A stretch of DNA of 64,000 bases from Ectocarpus siliculosus (lineage: Eukaryota > Sar > Phaeophyceae > Ectocarpales > Ectocarpaceae): positions 7,661-71,660 of the forward strand of contig FN648365.1 of the NCBI GenBank assembly GCA_000310025.1, in the 5' to 3' direction. A model generated the notes under the pieces. The model searched no databases and was not told the origin of the DNA. It saw only the letters and a program-made list of their open reading frames with translations. The translations under genes and the position numbers were made by a program. Below, in pieces: positions 1 to 11,600 of this stretch. Position 1 is the first letter of the stretch. The number at the start of each line of letters is the position of its first letter.

Positions 1-23
1 CCCCCCCCCCCCCCCCCCCCCCC
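1..23. repeat. Poly-C tract at window edge
   Basis: The window opens with a run of 23 C. Homopolymer G/C tracts also border the assembly gaps in this window, so this may mark a difficult sequencing point rather than biology. Confidence 0.8.
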
Positions 24-129
24 AACGCCATATAATTTCCAAAAAAACAAGTCCATACTAATTCCTATATATAGGGGGCACATTTCATACACGGGGGTAG
101 TACAATCCACGTAGCCCCTAGTCGAGCTT

Positions 130-405
130 GTGTGCATCACAGCCACGGTACCGTCCGTAGCAGAGGAGATTGAGACAGATGGTGACGATGAGCACAGTCT
201 CCTTTTGGAGGGGCCCCCTATCAACGACCCCCTTCGACAAGACGCAGCCCTTCGGCTGTCAGAGCCCCCGTCACACGCCGAAAGGTCCCACACCAGAATA
301 GTACGGCTGCCAAAGCCCCCGTAGCACGCCGTAAGGCCTCACCGGTGGCGGGGGCACTTGATAGAACAGACGACGAGTCACTCTTCGACGAGTCGTCAGC
401 GTAGA
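130..405 (+). CDS. Possible 3' coding fragment, unknown
   Basis: The plus strand reads an acidic stretch (AEEIETDGDDEHS) and then, one frame over, a basic/acidic stretch with repeated RRK motifs ending in DESLFDESSA and a stop near 405. An AATAAA motif lies about 65 bp downstream, at 471. The frame change would need a frameshift or a small intron. No family is recognised, and this could be chance open sequence. Confidence 0.18.
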
Positions 406-917
406 CGGGGGACTCGGTTGAGGACGAGAGCTCCGAGTCGGAGTGGGGACCGGCATGTTGCCGGCTTGGGCAATAAAGCTTGGATTGATGACGTTTCGAC
501 GCATGGTGTTGATGTGTCCTTTGGTTCTGGTGTGTGTGTCGTTCGTTTGTGTTATGTCGCTAAATTCGCCCAAGTTCACATGTCACGGGCTTGTCGCAGA
601 AGCATCGAGAGGTTCTGAGTAAGTCTAGCTTGGGGGGTTATCCCCAAGCACTGCTGCACTTTGCTGTACTTCAAGGCTTGAAAACCAACCAGGAGTGTCC
701 CCAGTCCATCACAGCTATCATACGAAGTACCAGCAATCTTCTTCTGGCGCCCGATGTACACACCATTAACTATCTCAAACTTATCAAACTACCAGGTAAC
801 AAGGTCCTTTGTGCACGAACGCGTACCGTAAACACCAGCACACACAAGCACACGCAAGAGAGAGGGAAAAAGCCAACAAAGCCTGTACAAAATGTACCAC
901 GAAAAAACAAAACATAC

Positions 918-1276
918 CTGGGGGGGGAGGGGTGTCGGGTAGGTGTCGGCAAATTGTTGTTTGTGCACCCTTGCCTCCAACAACGTTTTCATAGCTCGAA
1001 GCATCTTCAAGTAGAAAACATGCCCTGGGAGTTTTTACCATCCACAGTGTTGTTCTCGCAGTGTTGTCCTCGAAATATGCCAGGGTTACCTGTGCACCCG
1101 AAGAGTAGACTCGTTTTAAGCGTGTGCCAGGAAACGTTTGACCACTCCCCGCTCGCGAAAGGCGAAATTGAAACAAACTCTCTGGCGACCTTTATGACCG
1201 CAAGCGGGACAAACCTCCGAGTCTCAAGTTCAAGTTCAACCCAAACCATGGCAAAATCAGCCTCAAAAAGCGTGAC
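918..1276 (-). CDS. Two-exon chain, unknown protein (partial)
   Basis: On the minus strand an exon runs from 1276 to 1090, between an AG acceptor (GTGCAG) and a GTAACC donor, coding VTLFEADFAMVWVELELE and onward to SLLFGCT. A second exon, 1004 to 918, ends at a strong GTATGT donor and codes ASSYENVVGGKGAQTT. Both junctions are phase 1, so the frame is kept across the join. Neither a start nor a stop was found, so the gene is partial. The alternation of beta-strand-like segments recalls repeats of large lipid-transfer proteins of the VPS13 type, but this is only an impression. The longer plus-strand ORF over the same bases is probably its shadow. Confidence 0.4.
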
Positions 1277-1481
1277 CTGCACGGGTATGACTTCTGAGCT
1301 ATTTGTGTCCATGATCTCTCACTAACGGCCATAAGGAGTGAGGTGCAAACCAATGTGCCTGCTCGTTTAAGACGCCTGACACGCGTTCCCGACAATACCG
1401 GTGGGATTGGGGAACGCAGCAAAAGAGGCATGGGTGTAGGTAGGGTCCACGCGGGGGGGACCCCCGTGAGACGCCCTGTTT

Positions 1482-1783
1482 TTTTTGTTTTTTTTGTCTT
1501 CACTTCAAGTCAGCGCTCACAGCACTAGTGCCGTTTATTCCAACCCGTGGGCACACAGAAGAGCCCCTCTCTACGCTTCCCTTCTGCGGTACTTTGCATG
1601 CGATTTTTTATGCGAGAAGAGTTCAGTACTCTCTTCCCTCAGTGTACACGCTATCCACTGGGCCAGGAGCGGAAGCGAGAGAAAAACTCACCTTGCAAGA
1701 AAAGTTCGCTTACGCCGGAATTTGAACCCCTGACCTGACCTCTAGAAGGTTTCGAGGATACCAACTAGACCACCGGGGCGACC
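1482..1783 (-). mobile_element. tRNA-derived SINE, copy A
   Basis: Read on the minus strand, the element starts at 1783 with GGTCGCCCCGGTGG, carries a perfect pol III A box (TGGTCTAGTTGG, plus 1761-1772) and a B-box-like GGTTCAAATTC (plus 1716-1726), then a non-tRNA body, and ends in an A-rich tail (T-rich on plus, 1477-1499). A second copy of the whole unit, in the opposite orientation, lies at 20161-20481. The 7-mer CCTGTTT occurs at 1475-1481 and 1782-1788, a candidate target-site duplication. It sits just upstream of the Cys-rich exon of the plus-strand gene, probably in its intron and antisense to it. The ORFs across it are not genes. Confidence 0.85.
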
Positions 1784-1873
1784 TGTTTACAACCATCGCT
1801 TGGTGTCAGACTCCAAATTCTCACACGTATGTCTGTTCCGTCATCGTTTCCGACGGCTTGTCATATCCTGCAG

Positions 1874-4800
1874 CATTCTGTTGCGGATGGAAATACGGGT
1901 GGGACGTGACGAACGAGATAATTGAATGCGAGGACCCGAACCTGCCCTACGTTGGCGATGATGTCGACTGCGGCGACGGTACCAGCAGCAGCCTTAAATG
2001 TATTGAAGATTTTTGCTGCGGTTCAGGTAAGACAGCGCGTTTTAGAATTTTCGTTAGTGGGCTCCGGTATGTGACGCCGCCTAAACGCTCGGACGTAGCA
2101 GATTTTCCGCTGACACACGGGGGAAGGATTCGTTACTGTCGACGACTTTGTTCGCATCGGGGATGCTTGCCCGAGAGAGTTACTTCAAGCGACGTGTTCG
2201 AAAGTGGTGGCCCATTGCGGAGATGCTCCACTGTATCATGTGTTGAGTTCTCTGCTGCCGGTACGTGAAGGAAGTAAGCGTATTGAAGGTACCGGTACAG
2301 AGGTCCTCTGGTCAAATGCGAAGATTGCTGTGGAGCGCAAGCAAGTGCTAGGAACCATGTCGAACAGGATATTCAGAAGCCGTCAGGCGATGATGGCCAT
2401 GATGATACTATTTTCCGGTATCATGACGAACAACTCAACACGATTTTCAAAATGACGGATTTGTGTCTTTATTTTATTGACCCCGTGTTCATGCCCCACG
2501 AATGTCTCTCCTGTTTCCTATCCTTGGTGCTACCAACAACGACAACGCCGACGCCGATGCCAGCACCTACGCCGTCACCCATACCAGCGCCTACGCCGTA
2601 CCCTACGCCGTACCCTACGCCGTACCCTCCTACGCCATACCCCACGCCGTACCCTACGCCGTACCCTACTACGCCATACCCTACGCCATACCCTACGCCG
2701 TACCCTCCTACGCCATACCCCACGCCAACACCCACGAGACAACCCGGCACGACCCCGTCACCATCTACGCCACCCCCGACGCCGGCACCTACAACGGTCC
2801 CTACAGGGGGAGGGCCTTCACCCCCACCAGGTGGGAATTTGTCCGCGGGGCCCGTTTCTTGCCACCGACTGGTGTTGATGTAACGCTTCCTCCTTGGACA
2901 TCGCGCCGGTACCATGTAGCCAACTTTCTATTAAACGTGTCCTTTTCTTTTACTGTGTAATGCGCGTGGACGATCTACTACCACTGCCACTTATTTATCT
3001 GCGTCTGCTCCATTTGGTGGGTTAACAGGAACAAGAGGCCGTGAGTGTGTGAAGTTTGAACTACTGCTGTCTAGCCGTCCATTTTGATACTATAATACAT
3101 ACGCGTTCGTTGCTGGAGTTGTCTTCGCTTTTTTTGCTCCCCCCATGCATAGGCACCATGATGTTGATACGACCCCACAACATTTGCACCGTGTTTATGT
3201 ATCGCGTGGTCTCTTTGCCCTACCGTCTGTGCGACCATCAGTGCCGCCAACCCCTCCGGCGCCAACACCTACGCCTACGCCGCCAACACCTACGCCGGGC
3301 CCTGGTAAGTTTTGATACTATAATACATACGCGTTCGTTGCTGGAGTTGTCTTCGATTCTTTTGCTCCCCCCATGCATAGGCACCATGACGTTGATACGA
3401 CCCCACAAAATTTGCACCGTGTTTATGTATCGCGTGGTCTCTTTGCCCTACCGTCTGTGCGACCATCAGTGCCACCAACGCCTCCGCCGCCAACACCTAC
3501 GCCTACGCCGCCAACACCTACGCCGGGCCCTGGTAAGTTTTGATTCTATATATAATACATATGCGTTCGTTGCTGGAGTTGTCTTCGCTTTTTTTGCTCC
3601 TCCCATGCGTAGGCACCATGATGTTGATACGACCCCACAAAATTTGCACCGTGTTTATGTATCGCGTGGTCTCTTTGCCCTACCGTCTGTGCGACCATCA
3701 GTGCCACCAACGCCTACGCCGCCACCACCTACGCCTACGCCGCCAACACCTACGCCGGGCCCTGGTAAGATAAGAGGTGTCGAATCGGCGTGGCTTCCCG
3801 TAATGTTGTATATATCGCCAGTGTCAGCGCTGTAGATAGTCTAGCCAAAACGAACCCGAAGTCGGAGTACCTCCAATTTCGATTCTTCTTGTTCTTTTTG
3901 TTCTTATTGGTGTGATTTCGTTGTATTATTGTGGTTTGTCTGTAACCCTCCGACAATAACGAGACTAAATCAAGAATTACAAAAAACATTTTCAAGCTTC
4001 CGCACTGAACTTCGAGCGCTAAACGGCTTAGGCGACCACCCTCGAATGCCTGTTGAGGCACGAAATAGTTGCTCGAAATACTATGTATTATGTAGATCTT
4101 CACTTGGCTCTTCAGATGTGTTATTTCAAAGTGCAGAGAAGGGTCACGCTGTACACGGTTAGTGTCGACATTTGCATGTCGTGCCACTTACCACCCGGCT
4201 TGCGATACGGCTGTACCCCCTTCGCTTGCAGATGATGACGTGCGGGGTGACCCCCACATGAGAGGGCTCCGTGGCCAGACAATCAACTGGTTTGGGGTTG
4301 ACGGCGGCTGGTACTCCATGATCAAGGACGACAACGCCGATCTCAACGTCAATGTTCGCGTCACCGCTCCTCTGCCGGACGAGTTCCCCAACCGCCAGCT
4401 GATGACCAGCCTGGCTGTTCTGTCAGAGGGGCACTCTCTCGTTATCGAGGTCGCCAACCCATACACCACCGATACGGACGGCTGTCCTGAGGGGGTCTCG
4501 CCCTGCCTTTCGAACGGAGGACTGCGGATCATTGCCGACGGCCACGAGGTGGACGAACTCCTTCGATTCTCCCGAGAGATGCCGGTGGCAGACGGTGCCA
4601 TGACTGTGTCTGCGTCCAACCTTCCGGTGGAGTGCCGGCAGTTCGGTGGTCGCAAGATATGGGCCCGCATGCACCAGGAAGTGCTCGAGGGTAGGCGCGA
4701 ACTCCTCTCAGGTGAAAGCCTCGAAGACTGGATCCTGAGGTACGACCACGGCATGACGGCGCCCGATTGGTGCAACAAGTACGTCGCCGAGCACGACCTC

Positions 4801-5151
4801 GCCGACCTGCAGTCCATCCACGCCATCTTCAAGATCCAGACCTCTACCGTCACGGTACGTCTGAACGCTGGCGTGAACTACCAGGGCGACGGCAACGTAG
4901 ACGGGGATGGACGCGTCCTCCCTGACCTGGAGTTCTGGCAGATGGATATTGGGCTGCGCGGGGTGGACTTGGACAACCCGGCGTTGTCTGGCCTTCTCGG
5001 TGAGACGGCCCGCCCGGTATACGACGAGAACGGACAAGCGGTAATGAAAGGGTTCCGCGCTTTCCGTGGCAGCGTTGAGGACTACCGCGTATCCGGCGCT
5101 CTGGGCACCCACTTCCCCCTCCTGGACGAGAAGGAGGAGGGCCATGAGTAG
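1874..5151 (+). CDS. GDPH-domain extracellular-type protein with Pro/Thr linkers
   Basis: Six exons can be assembled, all joined at phase 1: 1874-2026 (seven Cys, two CC pairs), 2564-2830 (Pro/Thr/Tyr repeats), 3242-3304, 3470-3532 and 3702-3764 (63-bp Pro/Thr exons), and 4232-5151 (terminal, stop at 5149-5151). Donors are GTAAGA, GTGGGA, GTAAGT, GTAAGT and GTAAGA; every acceptor ends in CAG. The last exon opens with [12 protein letters not shown] and continues [16 protein letters not shown], resembling the start of VWF type D-like or plant root-cap/LEA-like GDPH domains; about 305 residues follow the junction. A Cys-rich module, Pro/Thr linkers and a GDPH domain suggest a secreted or cell-wall protein, but the 5' exon with a signal peptide was not found. 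The acceptor of exon 2 has a poor pyrimidine tract. Confidence 0.75.
2564..2830 (+). repeat. Minisatellite coding Pro-Thr-Pro-Tyr linker
   Basis: A 12-bp unit (TACGCCGTACCC and variants) is repeated about a dozen times and is read as Pro-Thr-Pro-Tyr in the frame of the surrounding gene. Interspersed CCT insertions lengthen some units by one Pro. The exon length, 267 bp, is a multiple of three, so repeat gain or loss by whole units keeps the frame. The minus-strand reading, rich in Gly, Val and Tyr, is a shadow. Confidence 0.85.
3082..3768 (+). repeat. Three tandem intron-exon units (228/232 bp)
   Basis: Three near-identical units begin at 3082, 3310 and 3538. Each consists of intron sequence ending in ACCATCAG, a 63-bp exon coding a 21-residue Pro/Thr segment ([16 protein letters not shown] and variants), and a GTAAG donor. 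Because every exon is bounded by phase-1 introns and is divisible by three, duplication of the unit adds a linker without changing the frame. The third unit has a 4-bp insertion in its intron. Confidence 0.9.
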
Positions 5152-5754
5152 AAGCCGAGAAAAGACTAAAACCGCATTACCCGTAGTCCATGGTGTCACC
5201 AGAGGGCACATCTGAAAGTAGCATACGAGGTGGACCGAACAGGGGATTCGCACATCAGAAGACACCTCAAACATTCGCCGAGGTTGTTTTTCTGGTTGAG
5301 CGCGTGGTAAGAAGATTCTCCTGCCTACTAGAAGAGGTGCTGTGAGGCTGAGGAATTTTCGAGTGTACCCGCGCTGTCTCCGCATTTCTACCTTATCAGG
5401 TGGTATTCTTCAAGACAAGAGATGGGTGCGCGAGGGTCATGTTTGTCTGAGTGTTCGAATAGTGGAAGGCATCGCACTTCCTCGCTGAGAGGGAGACCGC
5501 GAGTTTTGTGATGAGGTTTCGTTGATACTTTACGTTGATCCTTCTATGCTTTCACAGTTGGTTTTCTTTTGGTATAGGTTCATATCTCGACATTGTCCAC
5601 AGATTATCAACCGCGTTTTCCTGCGGTGGGATGAATTTGGCCATGTTCGGGGTCCTTAGGAATGCCGTCGTCACCGGTCACCACGCGGGCCTTGGCTACA
5701 TAGGACGCAGAAGAACGTCTCGCTTTGGTCGTGTGATGTTGAAAAGGGGGATAG
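5152..5754. other. Intergenic, 3' flank of GDPH gene
   Basis: This stretch follows the stop codon of the GDPH gene and probably includes its 3' untranslated region. No AATAAA, coding exon or repeat unit was recognised before the old Copia fragment begins. Confidence 0.5.
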
Positions 5755-5982
5755 GCTGGAGGAAGCTATTTTCTTGCGCTACCTGTGGAGTTTCATCTTT
5801 GCACTTGAGCGTATCGGGTGTTAGTGAACGAGGAAATCATGGGGGTGCTGTACTTGGCCAAGAACCCGGCTGCTACCCCCAACTCCAAGCACATTGACTT
5901 CCGGCAACGGGCAGCACGGAAGCAGATCAGGATAGAACACTATTCGGGAACGGGCAGCACGGAAGCGGATCAGGATAGAGTA
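5755..5982 (+). pseudogene. Old Copia RNase H remnant, left part
   Basis: The plus strand reads EEAIFLRYLWSFIFALERIG, two stop codons, then GVLYLAKNPAATPNSKHIDF. The same motifs occur in the younger Copia nearby (EAIFLRYLWSFIF, SNPATTPNSKHIDIR). The fragment is in the opposite orientation to the younger element, which interrupts it. It carries a 43-bp tandem duplication (units starting at 5906 and 5949) and stops abruptly at the GAGTA target site. The reading resumes at 12684. Confidence 0.85.
5978..5982. other. Target-site duplication, left copy
   Basis: GAGTA directly precedes the left LTR. The same five bases follow the right LTR at 12679-12683. Five-base duplications are usual for Copia-type integrases. 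Confidence 0.9.
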
Positions 5983-6174
5983 TGTTTGGGTGCGGTAGCC
6001 CGTCAGAGGCCGAAAGAGAAAGAAGGTTGACTCAAGACCTTTGGTTGATTAGAGAGTGGCATGCACGGCGGAGGCACGAGGGGCCCCGCACGTATCATGT
6101 CCATCATACACAAACATCATCCACGTAGCCCCCGGAGGCCCCGTAGATCAGTATCCTGCTGAGCACCCCAAACA
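5983..6174 (-). repeat. Copia 3' LTR
   Basis: This is the downstream LTR in element orientation, 192 bp, with terminal inverted bases TGTTTGGG and CCCCAAACA. It matches 12489-12678 except for about two substitutions, a 1-bp indel and a 3-bp indel. Confidence 0.95.
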
Positions 6175-6186
6175 GCCCCCCTGTTC
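6175..6186 (-). promoter_or_regulatory. Candidate polypurine tract
   Basis: On the minus strand ACAGGGGGGC abuts the 3' LTR, where the plus-strand primer of LTR elements is expected. A second G-rich run lies inside the element at 6911-6918. No convincing tRNA primer-binding site could be assigned next to the 5' LTR. Confidence 0.5.
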
Positions 6187-6938
6187 TGTACGAGATACGA
6201 TCTACGACACCTACCTCACGAACTGCCAGGTAAAACGGCAGATAAATCATCCACCATTCCACTTCAAACAACTCTGTCAACATAACAATGCCGTACAAAG
6301 CTTTTAAAGTCTTGTGATATCAAATTACTATCCCCTAAAAGGTCTGTCAATAAACAATTCACCCTCTTGAGAAAAATGCTTTACCAATTTCTCAAGCAGT
6401 CAAAACACAAACAGTCACCCGTGGAAGAATACCCAGCAAAGATACACATTACATCAGAATCACATCAGAAAGGGGACGGGTAACTCCAGGAAAACGTGTC
6501 CAACGTCCTGACTTAACTCAGAACAAATTCCTCAGATAAATAAGTATTCATGTTTCAACTCATTGACCAGCTCAAACAACCTTCGGAAGCACAAAGGCTT
6601 CAACCATGACTTACGAGAACATGCCAAATCCTTCCTCCAATACCCAATACCTTGACAACTATACCAGTCCAACAGCCCCCCTGCTGTAACATCCATCCCA
6701 AACACGAAGGAACCAAACAAACAAATCCAAAACAAATAAAACACCTGCGACTAGCATCATGGAACAATACCAATATCCCCCCCCCATGATTCTTGTGCAG
6801 AACTACCTCATCCATCGTACGTACCAGAGTACCAGAGAGCAGAAACATAACAACAGCAAATCAACGGCCAGTATAAATTCACAAATAAAACACATCACGT
6901 AGGAAAAGCCCCCCCCGCTGAAAACACAAAGAACGAAA
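6187..6938. other. Copia 3' non-coding region
   Basis: About 750 bp between the RNase H stop and the 3' LTR hold no convincing gene. The plus strand is A/C-rich. The short minus-strand ORFs here have no recognisable motif. Confidence 0.6.
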
Positions 6939-7715
6939 TCAACGAATATTCATCACAAAGTCGCGATGCGCGCAAAAAGCCTCCTTGGGGAGCGGTTTAG
7001 TCAGGAAATCCGCGTGTTGTAGGTTCGAACGTACGTGGACTACTTTGAACTCGCCCCGCGCGACACGCTCACGGATGAAATGGTGGCGAATATCGATGTG
7101 CTTCGAGTTAGGGGTCGTAGCCGGGTTACTTGCCAAGTGAATAGCGCCTACATTGTCCTCCCACACCGGAGTGCACCCCACATCACGGTCCGGAAAGATA
7201 AAACTCCAGAGATACCGCAGAAAAATAGCCTCCTTCAGCCCCTCAGACATCGCCACGTACTCCGCTTCCGTCGAAGACAGGGTGACGCTCTTCTCCGTCC
7301 TACACAGATACATCACACACGCACCAGCGAACATCACTAGTGCCCCAGAAACAGACCACCGGCCGGTTGCCTTGCTGGCGAAGTCCGCATCGACAAAAAG
7401 TTCCATGTGGTCTCCTCCTACCATGCCCCTCTGACAAGTAATACCGTACTCGCTCGTGCATCTAACATACATCAAGACATGCAAAGCCGCTTGCCAGTGC
7501 AATCGCTTCGGCGCGTGCGAATACCTCGCAACGGCACGTACCGCGTTGAGAATATCCGGGCGAGTCTGATTCGCCAGCCACATCAAGTGTCCCACCAGCG
7601 ACCGGAAAGGCGCGTCAACATCGGGCTGGTCGGCGTCATACTGCTCAAGCTTCAAACCAACGACCATGGGTGTCTCTTTGTTCGTCGTCACACCGAACTT
7701 GGCGACGATCAGCCT
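6939..7715 (-). pseudogene. Copia RNase H domain
   Basis: The reading frame contains the RT thumb segment (RSLVGHLMWLANQTRPDI) and a complete Copia RNase H with VDADFA, STEAEYVA, EDNVGAIHLASNP and HIDIRHHFIRE, followed by HADFLTKPLP and a stop at 6939. The acidic catalytic positions appear intact. It is joined to the upstream RT by a frame change near 7708-7716, where bases seem to be missing after ISQQA; the reading resumes as VAKFGVTTNKETP. Confidence 0.92.
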
Positions 7716-8480
7716 GCTGCGAAATAGTCACCGTCCCCAACGCCGTGTCACGAGAAAACCGGCAACCCGCATACCAGCGCAGTTCCCCAAGGTTGGAGAT
7801 GGGCACATACCGGTTGAGATCTACACCAAACTGGTCGCACCTGCTCTTACGTCCGATAGAAAATATGTCGTCTACGTGGATCACAACCACCATGGTGACT
7901 ACACCGCTCTCGATCAGACGCATCACACACGGATCGGCAGCACAAGACTCGAAACCAAGACGCTTCATGCCACGCATCAAGTGGTGATGCCATGTGCGGG
8001 ACGCCTGCTTCAGACCGTAAAGACTCCGTCTCAACCGAACGACCTTACCGGAAAGCGCGCCGCACCCAGGGGGTAGACGAATGTACACAACCTCATCCAG
8101 TTCCGATTGGACAAAGACTTGCTCGGCATCGAAATGACACGTATCCCAACCCAACCCAGCACACAGGCAATAGCGGCTAACAAACGAATGCTCGTCTTGG
8201 AAGGGCAAGGGGAGAAAGATTCAAAGAAGTCAACACCCTCACGCTGCGCAAACCCACGGGCCACCAACCTAGCTTAAGGACGCACACGCTGCCCAAACTC
8301 GTCTACCTTCCATGAATACACCCACTTGGAGGAGATGACGTTTGTTCCTCGTTGCTATTCCGCCCCGACCTCCTGAAAGGTGCCCACTGCGTTCAGCCCG
8401 CAAAACTCCTTATGTTCGGCGTGGGTCCAGATGTGGTGGTGTGGCCCCGCGTGCGCCGCCGCGTATGTCTCAGGCGTCTC
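7645..8480 (-). pseudogene. Copia reverse transcriptase, disrupted
   Basis: The RT begins in one frame (HIWTHAEHKEFCGL, NVISSKWVYSWKVDEFG, ARLVARGFAQREGVDF), crosses an in-frame TAG at 8355-8357 and TAA at 8274-8276, then changes frame near 8144-8158. There GGGTT is tandemly duplicated; the extra five bases account for the shift. The second frame carries FDAEQVFVQSELDE, RSLYGLKQASRTWH and the catalytic HVDDIF (YVDD in most relatives). Two stops and two frame changes make a working RT unlikely from this copy. Confidence 0.92.
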
Positions 8481-8685
8481 CTGGTCGTACGCCGGCCCCG
8501 TCGGCAAGTCTGGCTCAGAAACGCCCGGCGAAGGAAGCTCGGCAATGGACCGTTTGATCTCGTCCTCCATGCCTAGAAGCGCGAACATCCCCGGCACCCG
8601 CCCATCTCGCTTCGCCCGCGACCTCGTCACGGCGGGCGTCGCTACAAACCCCTGCTGCCCCTGCCGACGCACGCCGGTACCACCC

Positions 8686-11600
8686 TCATGCTCCACCTCT
8701 GTCCACGCTCCGTCTGGTGCCAGCGGCGCCGCCGCCGGAGCTGCTGCCGATACCGACGCTCCTGCCGCCACCGCGGGGACCCCGGCCGCCCCCCCCGCCG
8801 CCGCCGCGGGGAAAACACTGCCGCCAGAGGTCGCCAGCCGTCGCCGCCGGAGCTGCTGCCGATGCCGCCGCTCCTGCCGCCACCGCGGGGACCCCGGCCG
8901 TTCCCCCCGCCGACCCCCAAGAACGTCCATCCCCCCGAAAGCCCTCGCTGCTGAAGCCAAAGGTACAGTGTTCGGAGTACGTGGGCACCCCAGCCTGAGT
9001 GAGAATTTTTTGCGTCGCCGAGGAATGATCGGGGCCTGAGTTCAGGTAGAAGCACCGCTCCCCCTTGCTGTGCATCTTGGACGGGCGGTGACGGTGTCGG
9101 AAGCCGGGCATCATGAACGGCAGCGCCACCCTGATCCTCCTCTTGCCGTACAGCTTAACCTCCGGGCACCGCTTGTCTTCCTTGCTCACCTCAGCAGCGA
9201 TGTTCAAAGAATCGTTCATCCACGCGAAAGCCTCGGGCCAGATGGCCCGGAAGGACAGCGCCTTGCTCGGGTACGGAACTCCGGGGAAAAGCTTCGGGTA
9301 TTCCAGAAACCCAGTCTTGCCTCCCTCCATCACTAGCGCGATCCTCCGCTCCACACGACCGTTGCTCTTGGGCCCGTCGACCGCCGTGAGCTCCCGCGTA
9401 ACGTTCAGTTCCGCCAGCAGTCCCCGAAACTCCTCGTTGACCCACTCGGTACCGTTGTCGGTCAAAACACAGCCCAGCTCCCCGTGAGTAGCCAAGAGAG
9501 CCTTGATGGAGGCGTACCACGCACGGAACGCGCCCACGACGTTTGCACCGCTCTTCTCCCGCAAGAAGAAAGTCCACCTGTAGTTGGTGTGGTGGTCCAA
9601 GATCTGCGTCAAGTACTTGGCACCACCGCTGGATGAGCCGAAAGGACCGGCTAGGTCCATGGCGACACGTTCAAGAGGCCGCGTCGTCCGGCGGGAAGGG
9701 GAGATGACCTTGGGGACCGAGCGCTGGATCGCCTTCGATTCCGCACTTCCATCACAGTACTCCGGAGTGCCGGTCACCTTGATGCCCATCTGCTTAGCGG
9801 TCTCGTATACGGTCTTGGAGTTGGCATGGCCGAGGGAGCAGTGAAGATCGTTGTAGTTGATACTAGACTGCAGGCCAGGCCGTAGCATCGCCGCGACCAT
9901 CGCGGGGGATTTGACGTGGTGGGGCAGGGGATCGACGCGAGTCCCCTGGATGTAATTTCCGTGCGGGAATTTGGTGAATTGCACTAGCCCCCCCCAAATC
10001 GATGCCCCATGCCGGTTGAGCTTGATCTCATGACGTTCCTGGATCTGGTTCAGCGACAGAACATCTAGCGCCAAGTCCGGTACCACGCCAACACTCTTCA
10101 GCGTAATACGCACATCCTCATGGCAATGGAGAATCATATCCAAATCACCGAAGAACTCTACCGGGATAAGCTTGCCGTCGCCAAGCATGAGTAGCCGCTC
10201 CTCCGGGCGCGGTGGACGCCTGTTGTACACCTTTTCCCCGGAAGGGACCACGTGGACCTCGGCGCCAGAGTCTCCGAGGAAGACTGTGGAACCCGGGCGA
10301 TGCGGGAAAAGGTTGGATATTTCGCGCGCAGGGGGGGATGAGGAGACGGAACAGACAAGGTGCATCGCGAAGAGACCGCCACCAAAGGTAACCTCGCCGT
10401 CGCCGCCAAGCGCCTCAGGAACCGCTCCCGCCGAGTCACTTGTCGCCATGGCACCGTTGGGCTGCAATCCGTCATCGCCACCGTCCACGCCACCGCCGCC
10501 GCGGAAAAAGTCGACAAACTCAAAGAAGGGCTCGGCCGGTGTCACAACCTGCTGCTGTACGATCGCCCCATTGCCAACGCCGCCCCCACTACCGCTGCCG
10601 TCACCGTCGCTGCCGCCGCCACCACCTCCACCGGCCACCATCGCGTCACTGTAGTACATCCCATCGGCCGCCGGGATATCACGATATGGGCCGGCCGATG
10701 CATCCGTGGTGGCGTACGCGTACTCCGGATCGACAGCACCAGCAGAAGTGACGACGTTGAGGTGAGGGTGCCGGTTACTTTTGGCACAATTGCGCCACAT
10801 GTGGCCGTATTGGCCGCAGGCGCCGCACGTACCTTCGAACCTGCGGGGGGCGGCGTAATGCCCGGCGTGGTGGCCGTGCCTCCCACACCGCATGCATCGG
10901 TGCACTGTACCCATCGGCGCGCCGGGCGGAGGTGGTGACTCCGGCTGGTAGTACACGGCGTTACTACCGCAATCGTAAATCCCGCCAACCCCGATCATAG
11001 CGGACTGCTGCTGCTGCCCCTGCTGTTGTTGCGGCTGCCGGTACGGCTGCATCTGCGACTGCTGTTGGTACGGCTGTTGCTGTCGCATCTGCTGCTGCGG
11101 TTGTTGGTACGGTTGTTGCAATTGCCGCTGCGGCTGCTGCGGCTGTCGGTACTGTTGCATCTGCGACTGCGGCTGTTGCTGTTGCCGCGGTTGCTGCTGC
11201 TGTTGGGCAACAGCTCCCCCAGAGGACCAATATTGCCCGCGGCCGTCGCCGCTGTTACCATTCCGCCGTTGGCCTCCGCCCCCCCCGCCCCCCCCGTTGC
11301 CGCCGTGCCCAAAGCCACGGCCAACAACAAGAGCATGCGGGTTGGCGGAAACCGCCGGTGTCACAGCCGCCGACCTCATCTCGCTAGCCTTGAGCGTAGC
11401 ATACCGACCACGCACGACGTCCTGCAGCTCAGCGCGGGTTAGATCACGCTTGGAAAGGCTACTGCGCTTCTCGACATCATAGCGTGCAGGGAGTTGACGG
11501 ATGAGAATCTGCACAACCTCCAGCTCACTCTTGACAATGCCCACAGCCCGCAACTTGGTCTCAAGCTGTGCAACGCGCGAGAAGAACACCTTGGGGTCCT

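Noticed and set aside
591-1325. 244-codon plus-strand ORF
   Set aside because: It overlaps two minus-strand exons that have proper splice sites and matching phase, and its own composition (long Thr/His/Lys runs) is irregular. Treated as a shadow.
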